The notes beneath the pieces are model-generated. The model did no database searches. It had not been told where the DNA came from and worked only from the letters and a program-made list of their open reading frames with translations. A stretch of DNA of 64,000 nt from Naasia aerilata (GTDB taxonomy: Bacteria; Actinomycetota; Actinomycetes; Actinomycetales; Microbacteriaceae): positions 372,001 through 436,000 of the forward strand of contig NZ_AP027731.1 of assembly GCF_030296595.1 (NCBI RefSeq). Direction: 5' to 3'. A program made the translations under genes and the position numbers. This document shows positions 36,662-45,197 of this stretch, one piece after another (positions within the stretch are counted from its first letter, which is position 1; each line of letters opens with the position of its first letter).

Positions 36662-37689
36662 GACCGCTCCTCCCTCTGGGGCCGGAGCCCCTCGTTCTTC
36701 GAATCCGTCCGGGGCAGCGCGAGTCCGGGCTGCGTCACGCGGCTCGTGCCCAGCCGGTAGCCGTCCCGCTTCGGCATCGCGTACCGGCGGAGGTAGTCGC
36801 GATTGGACGCGCTCACGCTCAGGCCGTCGCCGCCGTAGTGCTCGGTGCAGACGATGCCCTGGAATCCCGCGGCCAGGGCCTCCTGGAAGACCTCGCGGTA
36901 GTTGATCATGCCGGTCTCGAGCGGGGCCGGGACGGCCGTGTACCACCCGCGGATCGGGTCTTCGTCCCGTGCGTAGTTCTTCGCCTGCCAGTAGTTGGCG
37001 TAGGGCAGGGTGGCGGCGTACAGCTCACGCCAGGACTCGATCGGCCGATGCAGGCGCACGAGGTTGCCGACGTCCGGGTTGAGCCCGACCTCCGGCATCC
37101 CGACCTCCTCGACCAGCCGGACCGCCGACTCGGCGGTGCCGAGGTAGGTGTCCTCGTAGAGCTCGAGCGAGAGCAGGACGCCCACCTCCGCCGCGTGCCG
37201 TCCGAGCTCCTGGAAGCGCCGCACGGCTCTCGCTCGCTCGGCCGGGTCGTCGGGGTCGACGTGGCCCGGGACGGTCCAGAACCACAGCGCCTGCTGCTGC
37301 GCCGGGGTGAGCGCCTGGTGGAGTCCCACGCAGACCACGCGCGCTCCGATCGCCGCCGCGGCCTCGATGGATCGATGGGAGTAGGCGAGGTTCGCGTCCC
37401 CGTGCTGCGCATCGAGCACGCTCTTGCGTACGAGCGAGATGACGGGTGCCGCGATGCCTGCGGCGCGGACGGCGCCGGCGAACTCGTCCAGCCGCTCCGG
37501 CGCGAGGTCGCCGGGTCGAACCCAGCTGTCCGTGAGGTCGACCGCGTCGAAACCCGCGTCCGCGACCTCCTCGAACTTCTCCCGCCAGGTCTCGGCCGGC
37601 GCATCCTGCACCGAGCTCCCGTCCCGGCGGATGCCGGGCGACTGCAGGAGGGCCGCCGTGATGGGCCAGTCGTCCGCCGTCAGTGCCAC
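36658..37689 (-). CDS. sugar phosphate isomerase/epimerase 2
   Basis: A 343-residue xylose-isomerase-like TIM barrel, distinct from the copy at 28734-29473. FEEVADAGFDAVDLTDSWVRPGD, LSLELYEDTYLGTAESAVRLVEEVG, GLNPDVGNLVR and GIVCTEHYGGDG carry the metal-binding acidic and His residues. It starts with GTG 37689 and is coupled to the downstream dehydrogenase by ATGA. It is divergent from the GntR regulator with the palindrome 37776-37787 between them. Confidence 0.85.
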   Translation of the reverse strand: MALTADDWPITAALLQSPGIRRDGSSVQDAPAETWREKFEEVADAGFDAVDLTDSWVRPGDLAPERLDEFAGAVRAAGIAAPVISLVRKSVLDAQHGDANLAYSHRSIEAAAAIGARVVCVGLHQALTPAQQQALWFWTVPGHVDPDDPAERARAVRRFQELGRHAAEVGVLLSLELYEDTYLGTAESAVRLVEEVGMPEVGLNPDVGNLVRLHRPIESWRELYAATLPYANYWQAKNYARDEDPIRGWYTAVPAPLETGMINYREVFQEALAAGFQGIVCTEHYGGDGLSVSASNRDYLRRYAMPKRDGYRLGTSRVTQPGLALPRTDSKNEGLRPQREERS

Positions 37690-37775
37690 ACGAACCCGCT
37701 TCCTCGAGGATCAGCGGAAGCGCGGAGGCGACACCGCCGCGGACGGCGCGCTGGGGGCGGCCATCCGGATACTAG

Positions 37776-37787
37776 ATCCTATAGGAT
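37776..37787. promoter_or_regulatory. 12-bp perfect palindrome ATCCTATAGGAT, candidate GntR operator
   Basis: The site lies in the 132-base divergent gap between the isomerase (minus) and the GntR gene (plus), within an AT-richer patch also holding -10-like sequences in both directions. It is the obvious operator for the adjacent FadR-type regulator. Confidence 0.6.
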
Positions 37788-37821
37788 TCGAGTCCAGTCA
37801 CGAACGCCGGAAGGAGACGGG

Positions 37822-38525
37822 ATGCCGACAGCCGCTCCGCTCAGTCGGCAGGTGCTCGCCGACCTCGTCTACGACGAGCTCTTCGCGCGACTGATGGACG
37901 GTCGGTACCCGGCCGGCGCACCGCTCGCCATCGATCGGATCGCGGCCGAGCTCGCCGTCTCCCCCACTCCTGTACGGGAGTCGCTGGCCCGCCTGGAAGC
38001 GACGGGCCTGGTCACACGCATCGCGCTCAAGGGCTACGCGGTCCCCCGCTGCCGACCACCGAGGAGCTCGGGCAGCTGATGGAGGCCCGCCGTGCCATCG
38101 AGCCGATGAGCGCTCGCCTGGCCGCGCGGCACATGACAGTCGCGCTCCGCGACGAGCTGAGCCGGACCATCGAGGTCCTCGTCGAGACCCCGACCGGTCC
38201 CACGTTCCGCGACTACCGGCCCTACTGGGAGGCCGACGAGCTCTTCCACCGGCTCATCGCCGAGCACAGCGGGAACCCCTACCTGCTGTCCGCCCACACG
38301 ACGCTGCGCGGCCACGTCCAGCGCTTCCGTCAGTTCGGCGGTTCGGGCATCACGGACTCCGACCAGGCGATCGCCGAGCACGGCGCGATCCTCCTCGCGC
38401 TCGAGGGCGGTCACCCCGCTCAGGCGGCGAAAGCGATGGACCGACACCTGCTCAACGTGAAGCGGCGCGCGGTGACGGAAAGCGCACGCGGGGTGCCGGA
38501 GAGCGCACCCGCGCCGCGGGTGTAA
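37822..38525 (+). CDS. GntR-family regulator, FCD/FadR type (frame broken once)
   Basis: About 234 residues. The winged helix is LADLVYDELFARLMDGRYPAGAPLAIDRIAAELAVSPTPVRESLARLEATGLV; the C-terminal FCD effector domain (LMEARRAIEPMSARLAAR ... WEADELFHRLIAEHSGNPYL) has histidines typical of metal-assisted organic-acid binding. One base in the run near 38043-38047 restores the frame. AAGGAG precedes ATG 37822. Its final codons and TAA lie inside repeat family A, so the C-terminus may have been altered by repeat insertion. Confidence 0.87.
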
Positions 38526-38577
38526 CCGTCTTGCCGCGGGTGTCGTTACACCCGCGCTTCGGCGGTTACACCCGCGG
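38514..38577. repeat. 64-bp inverted-repeat element, family A copy 2
   Basis: Arm CCGCGGGTGTAACCGTC (38514-38530) is repeated inverted at 38561-38577 with one mismatch, and an inner hairpin CGCGGGTGT/ACACCCGCG lies between. Same length and arm sequence as 1234-1297. The left arm contains the stop codon of the GntR gene. Confidence 0.8.
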
Positions 38578-38592
38578 TATGACGGTCCCGGG

Positions 38593-41522
38593 TCAGCCGG
38601 CCGCCGAGGCCGCGACCGCGCGCTCCACCGCGTCCTGCAGGCGAGCGTCGGCCTGAGCCGCCGCGACGAGGTCGTTCTTCGCGTAGGCGGCGGCGCGGTC
38701 CTGGAGGGCCTGGTTCGCGTCGGCCAGCGCCTGCTCGAGCGCCGGGTTCGACGCCGTCCCGCCCGTGTCGCCGCCGGTGCCGTTGTTCCCGCCCGTATCG
38801 GTGCCGGTGTCTCCGCCCGTGGTGTCTCCGCTGTCCTCGGGAGGCACGCCGGTGTCGCCGGCGCTCGCACCCGAGTCGCCGCCGAAGAGGCTGTCGAGGG
38901 CGGCATCCAGGGTGTCCTCGAAGGCGATCTTGTCGCCGAACGAGACGAGCACCTTCCGCAGCAGCGGGTACGTCGTCTCACCGCTCGATCGGACGTAGAC
39001 CGGCTGCACGTAGAGCAGGCCGCCGCCGACCGGAAGCGTCAGCAGGTTGCCGCGCTCGACCGAGGTGTCGCCCCGGGTCAGCAGCGCCAGCTGGTTCGCG
39101 ACGTTCGTGTCCGAGTTGAAGATGTTCTGCACCTGGCCGGGGCCGGGGACGTTGTTCGGCAGGGTGAGCAACCGCAGCTTCCCGTACCCGTCCGCCACCT
39201 CGCCCTTGCCCGATCCGGCATCGGAGTCGACCGCGAGGTAGCCGGTCGCCACGCTGCGGCTCTCCGCGCCCGTCCGGTTGGGGATGAACGTGGAGTAGAG
39301 CGAGTACGCGGGATTGTCGGTGCCCGGGATCTGCATCGTCAGGTAATAGGGCGGCTGCAGCGTCGTGTTCGAGGCCGGCGATGTCGGGTCGTTCGGCGCG
39401 CGCCACGCGTTGTCGCGCTGGTACCAGGAGCCGGCGTCCGTCACGTGGTACTGGCCGAGGACCGAGCGCTGCACCTTGAACAGGTCCGCGGGGTAGCGGA
39501 CGTGGCTCATCAGCTGCGCCGACATCTCGCTCATCGGCTTCAGCTCCGTCGGGAAGACCTTCTGCCAGGAGGCGATGATCGGGTCGGTCTTGTCCCAGGT
39601 GTAGAGGCTGACCGAGCCGTCGTAGGCGTCGACCGTGGCCTTGACCGAGTTGCGGATGTAGTTGATGTCGTCCACGGCATACGCCGGCGCGGGGGTGTAG
39701 GTGTCCGCGATCGACTCGCTCAGGCTGCGCGTGCTCGAGTACGGGTACGACGACGAGGTCGTGTAGCCGTCGATGATCCACTTGAGCCGGCCGTCGACGA
39801 CCGCCGGGTAGGCGTCCGAGTCGAGGGTGAGGTACGGCGCGACCTTCTCCACGCGGGTCTTCGGGTCGCGGTCGTAGAGGATCTGCGAGTCCGAGTTCAC
39901 CGCGTTGGACAGGAACACCTGCTCCGACTGGAACTTCAGGGCGTAGATGAGCCGCGTGAACCAGTTGTCGAGCTTCGGCCCGCCGTCGCCCGTGAAGGTC
40001 GTGTACACCTGCGAGGTGCCCTCGGTGGAGCCCTGCGTCGCCCCGGACGGGTAGTCGAGCTCGATCGGGTCGGCCGACTTGGGCGCCCCGACGATCGAGT
40101 AGCCCGGCGAGAACTCGCCGAAGTAGACGCGCGGCTCGAAGTCGCCGAGCGACCCGCTCGACGGGATGCCCGACTCCAGGAACACGGGCTGGCCGTCCGC
40201 CGAGCGGCGGTTGCCGTACGCCGCGACCACGCCGTAGCCGTGCGTATAGACGACGGTGCGGTTGTACCAGGTCGTGCCGTCGCCGAGTCCCGACTGGTTG
40301 AGCTCGCGCACGGCCACGACCGTGTCGGTGGTCTTGCCGTCGACCGTGTAGCGGTCGACGTCGAGGTCGCGCGGGAACTGGTAGTACTGCCGGAACTGCT
40401 GCAGCTGGCCGAACGACGGCGAGACGATCGCGGGGTCGAGGATGCGGATGTTCGCGGTGGTCACCGCGTCCTGCCGCAGGGCGCCCGGCTCGGCCTCGGT
40501 GGAGGCGTCGTAGGGGATCTGCTCGACGTCCGCGACGCCGTACGCCTGCCGCGTCATGTCGATGTTGCGCTGGATGTAGGGGCGCTCGAGGCTCAGCTCG
40601 CTCGGGTCGACCTGGAAGCGCTGAACGACCCAGGGGTAGATGGAGCTCGCGATGAGGCTCGTGACGATGAGCAGCGCGGTCCCGATCAGGGCAGCCGCCA
40701 GCGGCCGATGACTGCGGTGATGAGGAAGAGGATCGCGACGATGCCCGCGACCGCGGCGACGATGTTCCGGGCCGGGATGACGGCGCTCACGTCGGCGTAG
40801 CTCGCGCCCGTGATGAGGCCGCCGCTCTGCGTGACCGTGAGGTACTGGTCGAGGTAGATGCTGAGCGCCTGCAGGCCGATGTAGAGGGCGGCCATCACCG
40901 CGATCTGCACGCGGGCGGCCTTCGAGATGCGCACCTCGCGCCCGGCGACGCGGATCGCGCCGTAGAGGTAGGCGGTTGCGAGCCCGGCGAGGCCGGCCAC
41001 GAGCACGACGGCAGAGGCGAAGCCGACCAGGCCGTGGAGGAAGGGCAGCTCGAAGAGGTAGAAGGACGCGTCGAGGCCGAACTGCGGATCCTTGGTGCCG
41101 GACGGCGTCCGGTTGAAGTAGAGGAGCACCGCCTGCCAGCGCGTGGATGCCGAGACGCCGGCGAACAGGCCGATGACGGCGGGGATGCCGAACATCGCGA
41201 GGCGGCGGAGCGGCTCGATGACCTGCTGGTACCGGTCCAGCTGGGAGTTCAGCCGCGCGTAGATGGGGCGGAAGCGGTAGGCCAGCAGGATGCTGAGGAA
41301 GACGGGCACGGCCATGCCCAGGAACCCGGCGACGAACAGGCCGATCCCCCAGCCCCACTCGGTCAGCAGCACGTTGAGGAAGCCCAGCTGGTCGAACCAG
41401 AGGATGTCGGCGTAGAGCCCGGCGAAGATGAAGAAGGCGATGAGGAGCGCCGCGACGACGCCCGCTGTGATGGCGAGGGTTGCGCGGTTCTTGCGGCGTG
41501 GTGCGGCGGCTGTGGACGTCAC
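38593..41522 (-). CDS. UPF0182 family membrane protein (frame broken once)
   Basis: About 976 residues. Seven membrane helices lie in the first ~300 residues ([20 protein letters not shown] first), then a very large extracytoplasmic domain ([34 protein letters not shown]). The frame changes at 40689-40691 (GGG); one base joins AVIGRWRLP to LIGTALLIV. An Asp/Gly/Thr-rich low-complexity tract (plus-strand 38765-38880) precedes the C-terminal helix. TAGGCT (41530-41535) lies 7 bases before GTG 41522. Mycobacterial homologue position: next to the PDZ protease. Function unknown. Confidence 0.9.
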
Positions 41523-41529
41523 GGTGCAG

Positions 41530-41535
41530 AGCCTA
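41530..41535 (-). promoter_or_regulatory. -10 box TAGGCT, UPF0182 gene
   Basis: TAGGCT on the minus strand ends 7 bases before GTG 41522; it overlaps the last codon and stop of the upstream PDZ protease gene. Confidence 0.4.
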
Positions 41536-42647
41536 CCCGGCGGTACATGTGGGCAATCCGGAGGTGCCGGAGCCGCTGCCGATCGCCTCGAGAGCGTCGA
41601 TCGAGTCCTGCAGAGTGGCGACCTTGACGACGCGGAGGCCGTCCGGCACATGGCCGACGACCTCGTTGCAGTTCGCCTCCGGGGCGAGGAACCAGTCGGC
41701 GCCCGCGCGCTCGGCGCCGTAGAGCTTCTGCCGGATCCCGCCGATCGGGCCGACCGCTCCCTCCGCGTCGATCGTCCCGGTGCCCGCGACCCTCTCGCCG
41801 CCCGTGAGGGCGCCCGGGGTGAGCTTGTCGTAGATGCCGAGGGCGAACATCATCCCGGCGCTCGGGCCGCCCACGTTGGGCAGCTCGATCTGCACGTCGA
41901 AGGGGAAGTCGTACTGCACGGCGATGCCGACGCCCACGACGAGGTTCCCGTTCAGCTCCACGGGCGTCACGTCGACGGTGCGCGGTTCCCCGTCGCGCAC
42001 GATGCCGATCTCGGCGGGCTTGGCCTTGCCGTTCGCGGCGACCGCCCTGCGGAGCGCGGGCAGGTCGTCGGCCGCCGTGCCGTTGACCGAGACGACCTGA
42101 TCGCCCTCCGCCAGGAGTCCTCCGCGGGCGCTCCGGACTGGATGGACTGCACGGTGAGCTCGCGCGGGATGTCGTAGCCCAGCTCGGTGAGTGCGGCAGC
42201 GACCGCCTCCTGCTGGGAGTTCTGCATCTGCAGGCGGGCCTGCTGGTCGCGCTGCTCGGTGGTGGTGCCGGGCGGGAAGACGGCCTCGAGCGGCTGGACC
42301 GACTTGGTGCGGTCGAACCAGGCGAGCGCGACCTGCAGCAGGTCCGGCGCGCGGGTCGGGGAACCGGTCACCGAGACCGTCAGCAGATCGAGAGACCCGG
42401 TCGTCTCGTAGGTCTCCTCGCCGGGGATGCGGATCAGCGGCGTGGCGTCGTCGCCGGAGCCGACCGACCCGAGGGTGTCGTAGACCGGACCGGGCTGCTC
42501 GATGACGTAGCCGGAGGGGCTGATCGCGAGGAGCGCCACGAGGGTGAGCCCGATCGTCACGAGGATCCAGCCGATTCCGCCGGGGTCCCTCCGCTGGGGG
42601 CGCACAGGGCGGAAGCTCGCCTCGCGGAGGTCGGTGGGGGTGGTCAC
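41533..42647 (-). CDS. PDZ/Lon-like (YlbL-type) membrane protease (frame broken once)
   Basis: About 371 residues: an N-terminal membrane segment (GWILVTIGLTLVALLAISPSG), a PDZ domain in the middle (LLAEGDQVVSVNGTAADDLPALRRAV) and a C-terminal Lon-type S16 protease domain with the Ser in NVGGPSAGMMFALGIYD and Lys in IGGIRQKLYGAERAGADWF. The frame changes near 42119-42121; one base joins SGAPAEG to LLAEGDQ. GTG 42647 is the likely start. It faces the zincin gene, as Rv3194c faces Rv3195 in M. tuberculosis. Confidence 0.88.
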
Positions 42648-42810
42648 GGCGTCTCTCGTCGTCGGTGCCCTGCTGTTCGCGAAGGGCAGAAGCGGCGGAG
42701 GCCCGTCCACAGCCTGGGGTCGAGCTCCCGCACTACCGTAGATCCTGAGCGAGCACCCCTGGGAAGCCGCCCCGAAACGGGCGCCCCAGGCCGCCGAGAG
42801 GAGCAGGCCG

Positions 42811-44136
42811 ATGGCGCCGGACGACCAGGAGCCGGATGACGAGCTGCGGGAGATCCTGCGCGAGCTGCTCTCCGGTGGGGCCGGAGTAGACCCCGCCAAG
42901 CTGGCCGGTGCCGCGGGACTTCCCGCCGACCCGGAGAGCATGGCGCGGCTGTTCGCCCAGCTCCAGGGTGCGCTGAGCAGCAGCGGCGACGGCATCAACT
43001 GGCAGGTCGCCACCGACCAGGCGAAGGCCGTCGCGTCCCGCACGAGCTTCACGCCGACGGACCAGCAGCGCCGGGACCTCGACCAGGCCATGCACGTCGC
43101 GTCGCTCTGGCTGGAGGAGGCGACGCAGATCTCCGACCTGCCGGAGCCGCCGCGGGTCATGACGCGCGTGCAGTGGATCGAGCAGACCATGCCGTTCTGG
43201 AGCCAGCTCGCCGAGCCGGTCGCCTCGAGCATCGCCGACGCCCTCACGTCTGTCCTGAAGGATCAGGCGCCCGAGGAGATGGCGGGCCTCCTGCAGAACG
43301 CCAACCGCCTCGTGCGCGGCGTCGGCGGCACCCTCTTCGCCGTGCAGCTCGGCCAGGTCGTCGGGCAGCTGAGCGCCGAGGTGGTGTCCGGTGGCGACGT
43401 CGGCATCCCGCTGCTCGAGGAGCACGCGGCGGTCCTCCCCCAGAACCTGCAGGCCTTCGGCGACGGACTCGACATCCCGGCCGACCAGATCGCGCTCTAC
43501 CTCTCGGTCCGGGAGATCGCCCACGCGCGCCTCTTCCGGCACGCCCGCTGGCTGCGGATGCGCCTTGTCTCCTCCATCACCGAGTTCGCCCGCGGCATCC
43601 GCATCGACACCGACCGCGTGGAGGAGCTGGCGTCGACCTTCGACCCCAACGACCCGGAGAGCCTGCGCCAGGCGCTCGTCAGCGGCGCCCTGATCCCGCC
43701 GAAGACGGACGCCCAGCAGGCGGCGCTCGCGCGGCTCGAGACGATGCTCGCGCTCGTCGAGGGCTGGGTCGACGTCGTCACCGCGCACGCCACCGCGCGG
43801 CTGCCGAAGTCGGATGCCATCGCCGAGACGGTGCGCCGGCGCCGGGCCGCCGGCGGACCGGCGGAGTCGGCGTTCGCCACCCTCGTGGGCCTCGAGCTGC
43901 GGCCGCGCCGCCTCCGGGAGGCGACAGCCATGTGGCAGATCGTCGGCGACCGGCTCGGCCCGGAAAAGCGCGACGAGCTGTGGTCGCACCCCGACCTCCT
44001 CCCCGACTCGGCCGACATCGACGATCCCGAGGCGCTCGTGCGGCGCCTGCAGGAGCCCGACGCGGGCGACGACGTCGACCAGGCCATCGAGGACCTCCTC
44101 CGCGACGACGACACGGATCGCCCCACCGAGAGCTGA
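42811..44136 (+). CDS. zincin-type zinc-dependent metalloprotease
   Basis: A 441-residue protein of the actinobacterial Zincin_2 family (formerly 'coenzyme F420 biosynthesis-associated'). The conserved region REIAHARLFRHARWLRMRLVSSI holds the His-x4-His metal-site candidates; GINWQVATDQAKAVA and the acidic C-terminus (DAGDDVDQAIEDLLRDDD) are typical. No signal peptide. GAGAGGAG precedes ATG 42811. It is divergent from the PDZ protease across 163 bases that contain TACCGT boxes in both directions (around 42734). The target protein is unknown. Confidence 0.86.
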   Translation: MAPDDQEPDDELREILRELLSGGAGVDPAKLAGAAGLPADPESMARLFAQLQGALSSSGDGINWQVATDQAKAVASRTSFTPTDQQRRDLDQAMHVASLWLEEATQISDLPEPPRVMTRVQWIEQTMPFWSQLAEPVASSIADALTSVLKDQAPEEMAGLLQNANRLVRGVGGTLFAVQLGQVVGQLSAEVVSGGDVGIPLLEEHAAVLPQNLQAFGDGLDIPADQIALYLSVREIAHARLFRHARWLRMRLVSSITEFARGIRIDTDRVEELASTFDPNDPESLRQALVSGALIPPKTDAQQAALARLETMLALVEGWVDVVTAHATARLPKSDAIAETVRRRRAAGGPAESAFATLVGLELRPRRLREATAMWQIVGDRLGPEKRDELWSHPDLLPDSADIDDPEALVRRLQEPDAGDDVDQAIEDLLRDDDTDRPTES

Positions 44137-44162
44137 CGGCGGGTGGGTGCCCGCACTCCCGA

Positions 44163-44256
44163 TGATTGAGGAGCGGCGAGGCCGCGTCTCGAAATCAGGC
44201 TCCCGTGCAGGAACGCCTGCCTATTTCGAGTCGCCCGCTCCGCGGGCTCCTCATCA
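44163..44256. repeat. palindromic repeat, family B copy 1
   Basis: The left half carries TGATTGAGGAG ... GCGTCTCGAAAT and the right half the inverse ATTTCGAG ... CTCCTCATCA, with an AGGC/GCCT centre. The second copy is at 56856-56964. Elements of this kind are scattered in Microbacteriaceae intergenic regions. It sits between two plus-strand genes. Confidence 0.75.
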
Positions 44257-44322
44257 GCGGGCGGGAGGATCCGGTCTGGGGATAACCGGCGGGCGCGGTC
44301 GGGCTGGGGCACCATGCCCGGC

Positions 44323-45197
44323 ATGGTTCTGCGGATCGATCCCCGGCTCAGCGTCGTCTGGCACTCCCCTCCTCCCTCCAGCTCGGAGCGGACCGGCCCG
44401 ACGTCGTCCTCGACGGCATCTCGGCGGCCGAGGAGAGCCTCATCGGGGCGCTGCGCATCGGAACCACCCGCACCGCACTCGACGTGATCGCCGAGCAGTC
44501 CGGGGCCCCGCCCGGCACGGTCGATCGGCTGCTCGCCCGGCTGGGGGATGCGGTGCACGACGGAGCACCCGCGTCGCCCGAGCTGCGCGTCCTCGTCGAG
44601 CGCGGGCCGGAGGACGACCTGGCCGGGCCCGCTGCGACGCTCGCGGGGGCACTCGGCGCCTCCGCCCGCCTCACGGGAAGGTCGGGCGACGGGCCGGGCC
44701 TCGCGGTCCTCGTCGCCGCCCATGTTCCGCTCCCGGGAGCGGGTGCCGCCTGGCTCGCGCGGGACGTGCCGCACCTCCCGGTCGTGTTCGGGGACGCCGA
44801 GGTCGAGGTCGGTCCCCTCGTCCTCCCCGGACTCACCGCGTGCCTGCACTGCGTCGGCCGGCACCGGGCGGAGGACGACCGCGGCTGGTCGGCGGTCGCC
44901 GCGCAGCTCACCGACGGGCGTCACCCGGCGACGGCGGCGGGTTCGGCGGTGCTCGTCCACCAGGTCGCGGTCGTGCTGCTGCGCGCCGTGGCGGCGCTGA
45001 CCTCGGGGCGGCGCACCGGCCTCGAGGGCCTCTCGCTGCGCCTCGGACCCGACGGGGTCGTCAGCGAGCGGCGATGGCCGCCCCATCCCGGATGCTCGTG
45101 CCGAGCTCTTCCAGGAACCGAGACGGCTCCCGCGGCGTCGCCCGGTGCGGGCCGACGGCGGCCCAGGACAGCCGCAGCGCAGACCGCGCCCGGGTGA
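44323..45197 (+). CDS. ThiF/TOMM cyclodehydratase-like protein (frame broken once)
   Basis: About 291 residues. The N-terminus MVLRIDPRLSVVWHS and later LRIGTTRTALDVIAEQSG resemble the leader-binding/E1-like proteins annotated as TOMM precursor-binding or bacteriocin cyclodehydratase-like. A zinc-type cysteine set is visible: LTACLHCVGRHR and HPGCSCR. No Rossmann GxGxxG is evident, so it is probably non-catalytic. One base near 44366-44372 repairs the frame. ATG 44314 is an alternative start. Its 3' end overlaps UvrD2 tail-to-tail by 137 bases. Rv3196 occupies this position in M. tuberculosis. Confidence 0.7.

Noticed and set aside
38079..38525. A separate short regulator gene starting at 38079
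   Set aside because: Its ATG is internal to the FCD domain; the winged helix of the same protein precedes it in the other frame and one base in the C run near 38045 joins them.
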